Shown here piece by piece: positions 36,742 through 47,000 of a stretch of DNA of 64,000 bases (the stretch's first letter is position 1; each line of letters begins with the position of its first letter). Source of the DNA: Fulvia fulva (taxonomy: Eukaryota; Ascomycota; Dothideomycetes; Mycosphaerellales; Mycosphaerellaceae); contig NC_063021.1 of NCBI RefSeq assembly GCF_020509005.1, positions 1,984,001 through 2,048,000 on the forward strand, written 5' to 3'. A model generated the notes under the pieces. The model did not search any database. It was not told the DNA's origin and saw only the letters and a program-made list of their open reading frames with translations. The position numbers and the translations under genes are program-made.

Positions 36742-36811
36742 AACGTGCTTTACTACCGGGTAGGCTATACTACCGAGCGGGCCACTTTTACTAAGAACTA
36801 TACTACTTCTA
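36742..36811 (+). repeat. left terminal inverted repeat of the pogo element
   Basis: Begins aacgtgctttactacc and pairs with the reverse complement of 56183-56252 at 63 of 70 positions; all seven differences are transitions, consistent with RIP after insertion. Confidence 0.85.
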
Positions 36812-37448
36812 TAGATATAGCTATATAACTACTATTATAGCGTATATTGTCTTTAAACGAGGTCAAACTGACCTTAGCTGTCTAGGCTACGAAACGCGAC
36901 GCGATAATCACGAATCGACTTGCTATAAAGGTATACGACGCGTCTCGAACTATACTAGGGTATCGATTAAATAGACGACCTCCTCGGGGTGACTACGAGC
37001 CTAATTCGAAGAAGCTTATAGAGCTAGAAGAGAGGGTAATACTTAAGTATATACTCGAGCTAGATCTTAGAGGTTTCCCGCTATTAGAGGCTAGTATACG
37101 AGTAATAGCCGATTTATTACTATAAGAGAAGGGTCTTAAGCCCGCTAGTCTTAATTAGATAGACAGGTTTATTAGACGGTATCGTGAGCTAAAGGTTCGT
37201 ATAATATATAGATACGATCGTTAGCGAGCCCTAATAGAAGATCTAGACGTTATTAAGAAGTAGTTCTTGCTTATACGTAATATAAAGGAGAAGTATAGCA
37301 TCCTTAACTAGGACACCTATAACTTCGACGAGATAGGGTTTATAATAGGTATTATTACGTCTTAGAGCGTCGTTACGGGTTTAGAAAGGCGTAGTAGAAA
37401 GAGGAAGATCGTTTAATAGGGCAATAAAGAATAGGTAATAGTAATTAA

Positions 37449-37463
37449 GACTATCTATATAGA
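37449..37463. repeat. target-site duplication of the intact LINE (3' side copy)
   Basis: The 15 bases gactatctatataga are repeated exactly at 42386-42400 on the far side of the LINE. They encode part of the pogo transposase, so removing one copy with the LINE restores a continuous transposase frame. Confidence 0.85.
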
Positions 37464-37656
37464 TAGATAGATGATTCATTTACCCGTTGTGGTGCCCTCC
37501 GGCCCATGCGGGTTTATGTCTATATATGTTACTGTTTAAGGTAGGAAACCTATTCCTAGGTAAAAACCTCCTCTCCTTCTCTAATAGCTTCCTTGCCATG
37601 AGTTCTCAGTTTTCCTTCCATTAGGGTGCACTAGTGTCATGGTGGTTAGCCTCTGA

Positions 37657-40600
37657 CTACCTTGTCTGCAACCCTAGAGTTGTCCCCCTCTTCCTGCTCT
37701 CCTCCTCCTTCTTTCTCTCCTCAATCCATCTCTCTGTTTCCCTAGTAAGAGAGAACTGCTCCAAAAATCCTTGGTGGATGATCCACCTTGTAATTCTCTG
37801 GAGGTCTCCCTTATTGCTGATCATGGCTTGGAAGTTTCTGTTCCTTGCCCTTGCCCTCCATTCACCTCTCCCTGTACTCCATTCTTTGCAAACCAGAAGT
37901 CTATGTTCGACATTCTGGGACAGGTGGCCGCATGGGCAACTCTTGTCTTCGATACCTGGGACTTTTCTCTGATGCAGGTATGCCCTGACTCCGATGTGTT
38001 CAGAGCGGATTTGTATTGCTATGCTTGCTTCTGACCTGGTCAGGTCTGAGTACAGTAGGTAGTTGTGGCTACCAAACTGTTGGAGTGCCTTTGGGGTTCC
38101 TGGCCTCTGTGGGGTTCTTGTCCATTCAGTCTTCCAGAGGAGTCCTGCCATCCTTTCAGCTAGAGACTGTTGCTTCTTCCCTTGGCTGGCTGCTGATCCT
38201 CTCCCTTGAGCCCTTCTGTCCTGTTCCTGCTGGGCTAGGTGCAGCTGTTCTGCTAGTTCTTTGAACTTCTGCAGGTCCTGCTGCTTCTGTGGGGCTGGAT
38301 TGGGTCTTGCTTGTCTGTGCCTTCTTGTGCACTGGCTCCTGATTTTGTTGACTGCCTTCTGGATTACTAGCTGGGCTGGGTATGCAGACGTCTTTCCTGC
38401 ATACTGGTATCTCAACCCTTGAAGGTAGAGCTTGGCTGGTGGGGAGCCAGACTCCATTTCGACCACCCTTGTTGGAGTTGACTTGTATGCTCCAAGCACC
38501 TTTTTCAGACAGGAGGCTTGGGCTCTGCTGATGGGATCTGCAATTCTCTTTGGGATCTTGTCTTGGGCTGACCAGATCTGGGCTCCATATAGCATGGCTG
38601 GCTTCACAATGGCCTTGTACATAACCTTTGCTTTCGCAAATGTGGCTCCCCATGTGGAGGCTGTAAGCCTGTCAATTGATTGCCTGTTGTTGTCTGCTCT
38701 TGCCTGTGCTTTCTTGACCTGTGGTCCCCAGCTGAGCTTTGGATCCATCCATATTCCTAGCACCCTTAATTCACTTGAGGGTTCTGTTGTGTGTCCCTGA
38801 ATAGTGATTGGGGCTTGCATATTGTGTCTGTTTCTGGCTCTACTGAAGTGGATGAGTTGATACTTCTCTGGGGCAAATCTGGCTCCATGTTTCCTGGCCC
38901 ATTCCTCACATTCCTTGTGTTTCTTCTGCAAGATTCTGCAGTTCTCTTCTGTGCTGTCTGACCAGGCTAGGATGTTTGTGTCATCTACAAACCCTGAGGC
39001 TGATGTGTTTCTGGAGTTTAGCTTTGCTGGCAGGTCTGCCATAAAGAGGAGAAACAGGATTGGAGACATTGTTGATCCCTGTGGGATTCCTGTCTCTGTA
39101 GGCATGCTGTCAGATTTGTATCTGCCCAGTCTTAGTCTTGTGGTTCTGCCTCTGAGGAAGGACTGGATAAACTGGACTGTCCAGTTAGGGATAGCCTTCT
39201 GTTTCAGGATGTGGATCAGCCTCTGGTGTGAGACATTGTCAAAGGCTCCTGATATGTCTAGTGAGAGGAGTGTGGCTGCTTTGTTGTTCCCAAAGTGCCA
39301 TAGGGTCTTGATCTGCTCTGTGATAAGTTCCACAGCTGTTAGTGTTGATCTTTGTTTCCTGCCTCCCATCTGTTCTTCAGGAAGGATTCCATGTTCTTCA
39401 GCTAGGTTTGTCAGCCTTTCTGCTATGATCTTTTCCAGGAGTTTGCCTAGTGTGTTGAGCAAGGCAATAGGTCTGTATGCCTTTAGCTTTGTGTAGTCCT
39501 CTTTCTGTGGTTTTCTCAAGACCACAGTCAGTGACTCCTTGAAGTGTTTAGGGCAGTGTCCTTGGGCCATGCACTGTGAAAAGATGTTTGACAGTGCAGG
39601 GGAGATCTGGTCCTTGCATGTCTTAATGAACAAGTTTGGAATCCCATCTGGTCCTGGGGCCTTGTTTCCTGAGAGTCTCTTAATGATGCTCTTGATCTCT
39701 CCCTCTCCCACTGTGCAGGATTGCTCTAGTGGTGTTGGATACACACTGCCCTCCAGATCCTGCAGGTCAGCTTCTACCTGTGTGCCAAAGAAATGTTTCC
39801 CCAATGCCTGTGCCTTTCCTGGGAGAGTGTGTTGGATTACTCCTTCCTGGTCTTCAATGTTTGGAAACTGGGGCAGCATGTTTCTGTCCTGTGTGGGTTG
39901 TCTTGCCCACTTTGCTAGTTTCCACATCTTCTCAGGATTCTGGGTAATGGATCCAACTGTTGACCTCCACTCCAGCATCTTGTCCCTCTTGATCTGGGCC
40001 TTCTTGTCTCTGGTTGCCTGGTTGTATCTGTCCCATGCTTCCTGGGAGTGGCTCTGGGTAAGGGCTCTCCTGGCCTGCCTGGCTGCCTTGACCTTCTCTG
40101 AGCATTCCTTTGTCCAGAATGGCTTCTGGTACAGTGACTGTTTCTTTTCTCTGGTGTGGGCTGCCGCAGTTTCCTGCATTGTTCTAACCAGTTCTGCCAC
40201 TGCTTGGTCTATGTCTAAGGCTGTTTCCAGTCTCCTGGTCTCTAGTCCAGCTAGCTTCTGTTCCAGGTCTTGTCTGATCTGTTCCCAGTTGGCTGCCTTC
40301 CAGGCCAGCTGAGGTTCGAGGTCTCCTTCCTGCTGTGTCTGTGTTTCAAACTCCACCTGAATTGGGAGGTGATCTGATGAGGACTCCAAGTCCTGGTTAA
40401 CCCAGCATCTGGTGACCTTCTGCTGCAGGTCATGTGATGCAAAGCACAGGTCAATGGTGCTTGAGCTTGCTCTCTGTGACCAGGTAGTTAGGCCCTTTGG
40501 GGTAACTAGGTGCATGTTGTTGCTTTGGGTAGTGGAGAGGAGTCTGTTAGCTAGGAAGTGATGGGCAGGTGCAAAGTCTGATCCCCATGTAGGATGGTGC

Positions 40601-41043
40601 AAGTTGAAGTCTCCCAGCACGATGTGTTGGGAGTCACTCTGCAGGATGTCTGGCAGCTGTTGTAGTGTGCCCAGCTGGGTGCTGCTTCTGGAGCTGGGGG
40701 GTGGGTTGTATACACTGTGGATGTGGATGCTGCCTTGGTTGGTGTTGAGTCTGACTGAGGTGATGTCTCCCCCTTCCTGTTGGATTTGTTCCCAGCTGTC
40801 TGTTGCCATCTCTTTGCTGATGTACATGCATGTTCTAGGGGTGCCTTGTTTGGCTAGGAGTGTGTGATACCTTGGGTCGTTAGCAGTAGATGGTCTGTTA
40901 GATTTGCTGTTGATCCAAGGTTCCTGGACTGCAATAACTAGGTGTTTCTTTGGGTCCAGTGCTTGGAGAAAGCTTCTCTGGACCTTGTGCTGGCTTTTGT
41001 TGACGTTGTACTGGATAGTGGTAAGATTAGGTGTCTCAATCAT
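37657..41043 (-). CDS. LINE ORF2: endonuclease-reverse transcriptase
   Basis: 1128 residues, uninterrupted. The N-terminal apurinic-type endonuclease (about 1-235) has NLTTIQYNVNKS, a catalytic Glu in VQEPWI, VLGDFNLHHPTWGSD and SSSDHLPIQVEFE. The reverse transcriptase (about 480-770) includes LKAYRPIALLNTLGKLLEKI, SLDISGAFDNVSHQRLI, TGIPQGSTMSPILFLLF and the active-site box SGFVDDTNILAW near residue 684, FVDD in place of the commoner FADD/YADD. A Cys/His finger (CPCGHLSQNVEHRLLVC) lies near 1035 and the C-terminus is Arg/Glu-rich. Its ATG overlaps the ORF1 stop as ATGA (41043-41040), so translation is probably by termination-reinitiation or a similar coupling. All key catalytic residues are present, so the protein could be active. 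Confidence 0.95.
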   Translation of the reverse strand: MIETPNLTTIQYNVNKSQHKVQRSFLQALDPKKHLVIAVQEPWINSKSNRPSTANDPRYHTLLAKQGTPRTCMYISKEMATDSWEQIQQEGGDITSVRLNTNQGSIHIHSVYNPPPSSRSSTQLGTLQQLPDILQSDSQHIVLGDFNLHHPTWGSDFAPAHHFLANRLLSTTQSNNMHLVTPKGLTTWSQRASSSTIDLCFASHDLQQKVTRCWVNQDLESSSDHLPIQVEFETQTQQEGDLEPQLAWKAANWEQIRQDLEQKLAGLETRRLETALDIDQAVAELVRTMQETAAAHTREKKQSLYQKPFWTKECSEKVKAARQARRALTQSHSQEAWDRYNQATRDKKAQIKRDKMLEWRSTVGSITQNPEKMWKLAKWARQPTQDRNMLPQFPNIEDQEGVIQHTLPGKAQALGKHFFGTQVEADLQDLEGSVYPTPLEQSCTVGEGEIKSIIKRLSGNKAPGPDGIPNLFIKTCKDQISPALSNIFSQCMAQGHCPKHFKESLTVVLRKPQKEDYTKLKAYRPIALLNTLGKLLEKIIAERLTNLAEEHGILPEEQMGGRKQRSTLTAVELITEQIKTLWHFGNNKAATLLSLDISGAFDNVSHQRLIHILKQKAIPNWTVQFIQSFLRGRTTRLRLGRYKSDSMPTETGIPQGSTMSPILFLLFMADLPAKLNSRNTSASGFVDDTNILAWSDSTEENCRILQKKHKECEEWARKHGARFAPEKYQLIHFSRARNRHNMQAPITIQGHTTEPSSELRVLGIWMDPKLSWGPQVKKAQARADNNRQSIDRLTASTWGATFAKAKVMYKAIVKPAMLYGAQIWSAQDKIPKRIADPISRAQASCLKKVLGAYKSTPTRVVEMESGSPPAKLYLQGLRYQYAGKTSAYPAQLVIQKAVNKIRSQCTRRHRQARPNPAPQKQQDLQKFKELAEQLHLAQQEQDRRAQGRGSAASQGKKQQSLAERMAGLLWKTEWTRTPQRPGTPKALQQFGSHNYLLYSDLTRSEASIAIQIRSEHIGVRAYLHQRKVPGIEDKSCPCGHLSQNVEHRLLVCKEWSTGRGEWRARARNRNFQAMISNKGDLQRITRWIIHQGFLEQFSLTRETERWIEERKKEEESRKRGTTLGLQTR

Positions 41044-42299
41044 GACTCATCCATGCTGGTCTCCTGCTGGTCTTCTCGTGCTTCCTGCTGCTGGCTGCTA
41101 TTTGGGATTGTGGTAAGGTTGAGCCTGCTTTGTGACGGGTCTCTTCCTGCAACCACAATTGATTTTGGTCTACCCATAGCAGGGTGGCCTTGGGCCTGTG
41201 TGGTCTCTTCTGTTCTGCCTCTTTTCAGAGGGTTGTAGACAGTCCTTAGGGGTTCTTGGGTGATTGTCCCTGTCTGGAATCTGATAGGGGTGTTGATCCT
41301 GGCTTCTCTTGCCCTCCTCTTTGCCTCAATCCTAGCTGTGCAGTCTTGGGACCAGGAAGGGTGTTTCTTTCCACAGCATGCACATCTGGCTTCACTCTTT
41401 GGGGCTGTGCAATTCTGTACTTTGTGGCTACCAGCACAGTGGGAACAAGTGTCCTTTTGGCTTGGGCATCTAGTAGAGATATGACCATACTGTTGGCACT
41501 TGAAGCATTGCAGTAGTCTGTGGGTGCTTCTATGGATTTCTGTGTCCATTCTTTCACATTCCCAGAAGATGCCCTTGTCAAGCACGGTGTTTGCCTGTTC
41601 TGCAGTGCCTATCCAGAGCACTAGAGAAGACTCTCTCTTTGTGTCCTTTGTCTTTCTGTTGACCCATGCTGCTTTTGTGATCTGTAGCCCTGGGCATACA
41701 GCCTGGTTCTGGTCCTGCAGCCTCTTAAGGTCTCCTTCAATGTCAAACTTTGTGGTCATTCCATGGGCAATAACCATATTTTGTTGGTGTGAGACCTTAG
41801 CCGTCTTGCCTAGTTTGACTGTCCACTCCTTCTGTGTCTCTAGCCTCTTCCTGTCTTGCTCCTGTGCTGTGAACAGCTTAAGGACACCTCCCTTCTCTTT
41901 CCTGGCTCCAATGATGCCTTGTATCCCAATCTTCTGTATGATCTCCTTGCCTGACAGGCCCTCAATCTCTTTCTGCTCTTGCTGGTCGGAAATGTAGACC
42001 TTGATAGCTGTTTTCTGGGGGGGAGGGTTTTGGGATGCAACTGCTGCCCAGGTTGGTTGGCTTAGTTTCTGGCCTTCCTGTGTCCTCTTCTTTGCTGCTG
42101 CTGCTACTGTCCTGTTAATGATCTGTCCTGTTTGGCTCCTTAGTGCCTTTAGCCCTCCAAGGAGCTCCAAAATCATCCCCTTAAGTGCTCTTTCTGGGTG
42201 CTCGCCATCTCCTGCCATTGCCATTGTTTCTGCCTTCCTGCAGACCTCCTTCCACTCGTTACTCTCCTGCTCCTGGTCGTTTCCTGCGATCGCTATCAT
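41040..42299 (-). CDS. LINE ORF1: gag-like RNA-binding protein with zinc knuckles
   Basis: 419 residues from the ATG at 42299 (MIAIAGNDQEQESNEWKEVC). The frame is open a little further upstream, but without an ATG. The N-terminal half is charged and helical, followed by Gln/Ala-rich linkers. A CCHC series lies at about residues 265-320: CFKCQQYGHISTRC, CSHCAGSHKVQNC and CACCGKKHPSWSQDC, the usual ORF1 arrangement in I/Tad-like LINEs, for binding the element's own RNA. The C-terminus is basic and Gln-rich. The stop overlaps the ORF2 start by four bases. Codons avoid CpG, like the rest of the element. Confidence 0.93.
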   Translation of the reverse strand: MIAIAGNDQEQESNEWKEVCRKAETMAMAGDGEHPERALKGMILELLGGLKALRSQTGQIINRTVAAAAKKRTQEGQKLSQPTWAAVASQNPPPQKTAIKVYISDQQEQKEIEGLSGKEIIQKIGIQGIIGARKEKGGVLKLFTAQEQDRKRLETQKEWTVKLGKTAKVSHQQNMVIAHGMTTKFDIEGDLKRLQDQNQAVCPGLQITKAAWVNRKTKDTKRESSLVLWIGTAEQANTVLDKGIFWECERMDTEIHRSTHRLLQCFKCQQYGHISTRCPSQKDTCSHCAGSHKVQNCTAPKSEARCACCGKKHPSWSQDCTARIEAKRRAREARINTPIRFQTGTITQEPLRTVYNPLKRGRTEETTQAQGHPAMGRPKSIVVAGRDPSQSRLNLTTIPNSSQQQEAREDQQETSMDES

Positions 42300-42385
42300 C
42301 GTGTCACGCCTCTTCGAGGCCCTTGTAGGTCTAGTATCAGTACGAGTATATAGCAATATATTCCCTCGTAGTTATATAGCGTTAC

Positions 42386-42400
42386 GACTATCTATATAGA
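42386..42400. repeat. target-site duplication of the intact LINE (5' side copy)
   Basis: Exact copy of 37449-37463 (gactatctatataga). The pogo transposase frame resumes directly through it. Confidence 0.85.
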
Positions 42401-43367
42401 CGGAATAGCGCTCCTACCCTACGTTATCCTTATAGGCAAATAGTATATTAGTACCTAGTACTAAGACGGCAACTTAGGTCTAGACTAGACAATCGGGCTA
42501 ATAGAGAACGGCTAGACTAATAATAAGTTTAGTATACGGTAGCTAGAGCATTTCTAGAAGTATACTATAGCTTGTACGACTAGGGTATAGAGACTACTTA
42601 TTATCGATAGCTACGAGAGCTATAACTCGAAGGTATTCTAGAATCTATATAAGGAATACAAGATCTTGGCCCTATATATACTATTGCACGCCTCGTACTT
42701 ACTCTAGCTATTAGATATAGGTTGCTATTCGCCTTTAAAGAAGGTATATAGTACTTAGCTCTCGGGCTTAGTACGCTAGCGTATCACTTATATCGATAAA
42801 GTAGAGTTCCTACGCGCCTTCCGGGTAGCCTTTAACGCTATATTTAGACAGGAGAACATCCTATCGAGCTTTAGAGGCGCTAGTTTAGTTCTATTCAATC
42901 TATAGGTAGTAATAGATAAGCTTAATATTAAGCTACGTACGCTAACCCCTCTAGCTCCGGACTCTACCCCTTAGGAGTCGAAGACACTACGAACTATAAA
43001 AGAATTCGACTCTTAATCTATACTAGTAACGAACAAAATGCGCGCCCGGGTAGGTTTATCGCTAAACTCGTTATAGGAAGGGGTGTATTAGCTTATAAAA
43101 GGGAGTAGAGAGATAGCGTATTAGATAGCTCTTATACAAAGCGAGATTAGTAAGCTACGTAAGTCTAACGAGGCCCTTATATAGTAGAAAGTACGAAAGC
43201 GCAACTATATTTAGTCTAGAGGGTCTCTAACCTTTATTAAGGCGTCGTAATTAATACCTCTAGAGGATACTAGGAGGTAGGAAGTAAGTAGAGAGTCGCT
43301 AGATAGTGTTTGGCTAGTACTAAGGCTACGACGCTATAAGCGATATAGCGAGTTAGGGTATAACGTA

Positions 43368-43372
43368 CGTAC
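43368..43372. repeat. 5-bp target-site duplication (cgtac), left of gypsy element 1
   Basis: cgtac precedes the left LTR and is repeated at 56074-56078 directly after the right LTR, as LTR integration produces. Confidence 0.75.
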
Positions 43373-43533
43373 TATAACGGTTTATAGTCGTGTTAATATA
43401 AAGTAGCTAGGTACGTAGGAAAGAGGAGCGCGAGGTACGCCGAGACTATATATAAGCCGAGGTACTACGCTAGTACGCGCGGTCACGTGACCTACGTACT
43501 AGCTAGACATTTATTAGGCCTAGGGTCGTAATA
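43373..43533 (-). repeat. 3' LTR of gypsy element 1
   Basis: Matches 55913-56073 at 155 of 161 positions; five of the six differences are transitions. Ends TA...TA where TG...CA is expected, as RIP would produce. Confidence 0.9.
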
Positions 43534-43535
43534 CT

Positions 43536-43552
43536 ACCCCCCCCCTTCAAAA
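43536..43552 (-). promoter_or_regulatory. polypurine tract of gypsy element 1
   Basis: On the minus strand ttttgaaggggggggg lies two bases from the 3' LTR, the expected site for plus-strand priming during reverse transcription. Confidence 0.75.
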
Positions 43553-43866
43553 TTGCGCTCAGTCCCTTGAGCTCGTAGTATAGCCGCTATAAACGCGGCG
43601 TTATCCTCTATATTATCCTCTATACCGTCTATCTTATCTATCTTCGTTAGTCCGGTATCGTATTCGTTAATCTTAGTATTATCGTATCCTCCGCGGTAGC
43701 TAACCTAGTCTATACGAGTCGTGATTTCGTTTCTATCGTAGCGATATAGAAACTCCGCGAAGGAGTCCGTTATAGTAGCTATTACTTAAGTCGAGGAAGA
43801 GCTACGGTACCTATTACTAGCTTAAGCTAGCGGTATATCCGTAGTTACCGAGTTAAGGGAAGTATA

Positions 43867-44050
43867 TATAAGGGCGCGCGTATTATAGGGTCCGAACGAG
43901 ATAATTGTTGTTCTACGAAGCTACGAAAGAGGAGCGCGAGGCGCGGCGAAGTTATAAAGTAAAGCTAAGCCGCGCTAACCCGATACGGAAGGTCCGCGGT
44001 TTAGCCGGGCCGACGTAGCTATAGTAGGGGGTCGCGGGCTACCCGTGACA
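43867..44050 (-). mobile_element. solo LTR of gypsy family 2, inserted in gypsy element 1
   Basis: 184 bp that match, in reverse complement, the LTR at 61818-62001 at 180 of 184 positions. It is flanked by gtata on both sides (43862-43866 and 44051-44055), a 5-bp TSD. No internal sequence accompanies it, so the rest was probably lost by recombination between two LTRs. It is inserted between the integrase region and the 3' LTR of element 1. Confidence 0.88.
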
Positions 44051-47000
44051 GTATACTACTTATATTGACGTATAACCGGTACTTACTAGTATTAGGTTAG
44101 TAATACGTAACTACCGGAAGAGCTATAGGTACCTACGCGAATAACTTACGTAGCCTACCTATAGTTACCGGGTTAGACGTAACTATTAACAAAGCGTTTA
44201 CGGCTAAAGCGTTTATTACTTCGCCGATCACAACGTCTTCGGGTGTATCCTTATTAGGAATCTACCCTAGTAGCGGCGTAAAGCTAGCTAGCCTATCCTT
44301 CGTAGGATAGTTATAGTAGAAGTCCGTAATAGAGGCGGTAGTAGTATCTATTAACTCCTTAGCGGGCTCCTAGGTAGGCTTACTATAACCTACCTACTAT
44401 ATAAGGTATTTATACCTTCGTTCCTTCCTCCTACCGCGTAGCGCTAGGCCTAGCGGCAATATACTCTTTATGTTAAGCACTATATCTAGAAGCTAATACG
44501 TACTTATATCTCCGTTATTATCTTCTACCTCGATCGGGGCCGGAGGTAGCTATACTTGTCCTAGTATTAGTGCGTATATAGGCATTAGTAAGTTAGCGTA
44601 AAAGCCGTTATAGAGGTTACTTAGGGACCGAGGAAGGTCTAGACGGTACGTATCGTATAGTAGTACCTTAGTAACTACGTATAGTCTAGTATAGCGGTAA
44701 TTAGGTTTCTTTAATAGGCGCTTAGTACGCTAGTTACGTATACTAAGGTGTACTAGGTCTCCGACTTCGTACCGTAGTATAATTGTTCTATACTTATTAG
44801 TATATTTAGCTTACGATACTTATACTATTACTATAGAGTCTCGTAGCTTATACCTAAGGTCTATTATACGTTATACGAATATATTTATAGACTCTACGTC
44901 TAATCGCTATTTATACGGAAGTAGTTATATAGGGAAATTGAGTTTAGTATCTATATAACGTAGGTTCTTACTAATATTCGCTATTAAAGGGCTTACGCTA
45001 GTCGTTTCGGAGACGTAGTCGTTTATAGTAAACTCTATAAGTAGGAGCCAATCTAGCTAGTTATCCTAAGCGTAACTAGTGAACGTACGTAGGTACTATT
45101 CTATTATCTTATTAGTACTCTCGCTTTGACTATTAGTCTTAGGGTAATAGCCGGTTAAGATCTTACGCTTAATTTATAGTAACTCGTAGAGGCGTCCCTA
45201 GAAGGCTAATACCTATTAAGGACTACGATCCGACGTGATTATCTTTAGTAGACTATATTAGGAGAAGATATACTTTACGTAGATATATACGATATACTCC
45301 GCTATTATTTCTAATACTAGGATATAATGCCGCTCCTTACCTAAACGGTCTATAACTATAAGTACGTTCTTATAGTACTAACTATCTACCGTGTACTTAG
45401 CCCTTAGTAGTTCGATAACGAAGTCTAAGGTAACGTCGTCCTACGTATCGAATAGGACTAGTAGTAGAGCAAGTAGTCTATATTAAGGTTCGTTAATACT
45501 ACGGCTATTACGGTATATACGGTATACTCGTACGAAAGATCTAATAAACCGTGTTATTCGTAGCTATATATAGTAACGTAACACTAACCGGCTCGTAGTT
45601 GTCTTACCGGGGTGTCCTATAGTACGTATATCGTAGAAGGCCTTAACGATATATATACGTATAGTGTTTTCCTTATCCTCGGTAGGTAGGATAAAGAGAC
45701 TATAATAGCTATGTCTGTTCTTAATATAGATTATCCTATCGACTAGTATCGCGTACTTGTCGTTAATCTTGTTCTTTCGTAGCAGTTTAATAGGTTCGCC
45801 TACTACTAACTAGGTCGTAGCTTCGATTGTATCGTCCTGTTCGTATAGCTTACTAATGTCGGCTAATAGCGCTTCGTCTATTATTACTCCTTCGACTTCG
45901 GATACGCTTAGCCGTAGGATTTAGCTAGCGCTAATAGATAAGAAGTGTTCTAGTTTAAGAAGTATACGATCCTACTATACGTACCGCGGGTCTAATTTGT
46001 TATATAGAATCGTATCCTATAAACGTCTAGTAAGGCTATCTAGTTTAGCTCCTTAAACACCTAGACGATATATAATCTTAAAGAAGAATTATAAGAGGAA
46101 CTCGGCCTATCTTACTTGTCGTCTATTTAGTTACTTAGAAGTTATAAAGTATTCGAGGTTCTTGTAGTTACTATATACTAGTACTAGGTAGCCGCTTAGA
46201 TCAGTAAAGTTCTTAAAGTCTAGTTCGTCAATATCGCTAGCTATAAGTTCGGGCTTCTACTCTTTAAATACTTTGACGATAGCAAGTAGTTCCTTATTAT
46301 AAATGTCGTAATTATACTCCTACGGGCTTATCTTCTTAGATAGGTATACGATTGGCCTTAGGATGTTGTCCTTATCGTATTATAATAGGACCGTAGCCGT
46401 AACAAAGTCACTCGTATCTATTTTAAGTACTATTCTACGTCCTAGGACAAACATCGCTAATACAGTGCCTTTAGTATCGGTAAAAGCTTGCTTTAGTCCG
46501 TCGAATGCCTTCTAATATTCCTCTGTCTATTACTAAGGGCAGTCCTTCTTAGTTAGCTTTACTATAGGTAATACTATCTTACTATAGTCCTTAATAAAGC
46601 GCCGATAGAACCCGGAGAACCTATTAAACGTAAGGACATCTTTTACGTTTACTAGTATTCCCTATTCCCTTATAGCTTGTACCTTAGCTAGGTCTATTAA
46701 GACTCCGTCCTTACCGATAATAAGGCCTAGGTATTTAGTAGATTAGGTATAAAACTTATATTTAGTAATATCGAGTTATAGGCCGGCTTCACTATATTTG
46801 CGAAGTACCTTCTTAATATACTCTATATACTCCTTAAGAGTGTCGCTAAAGATAAGTATATTATCTAGGTATACTAACGTAAAGTCGTTAAGGAACTCTC
46901 GTAGTATATCGTTAATATAAGACTAGAAAGTACTAGGGGCATTATATAACCCGAATGGCATTACTAGGCATTCAAACTGTCTATATCGTGTTGTGAATAC

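Larger units (their letters stand above)
37464..42385 (-). mobile_element. intact, non-RIP LINE (Tad/I-like non-LTR retrotransposon)
   Basis: A 4.9-kb element bounded by the 15-bp target-site duplication. On the minus strand: a 5' UTR of about 86 nt, ORF1 (42299-41040), ORF2 (41043-37657), and a 3' UTR of about 190 nt ending in (ATCT)n. Both ORFs are fully open and no RIP stops are present. CpG is rare (bases 38,881-39,120 contain none) and TpG/CpA abundant, opposite to the surrounding relics. The last 60 or so bases at the 5' end (42,330-42,385) do resemble the relics in composition. There is no RNase H domain that I can recognise. It sits within the pogo transposase gene. The 3' UTR and tail resemble those of the RIP-damaged copies at 47.9-52.9 kb and 57.9-59.1 kb. 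Confidence 0.93.

Noticed and set aside
37634..42399. Plus-strand open frames of 60-257 codons within the LINE
   Set aside because: They are antisense shadows of ORF1 and ORF2; their translations are Leu/Cys/Ser-rich without motifs, as expected opposite a Gln/Lys-rich coding strand.
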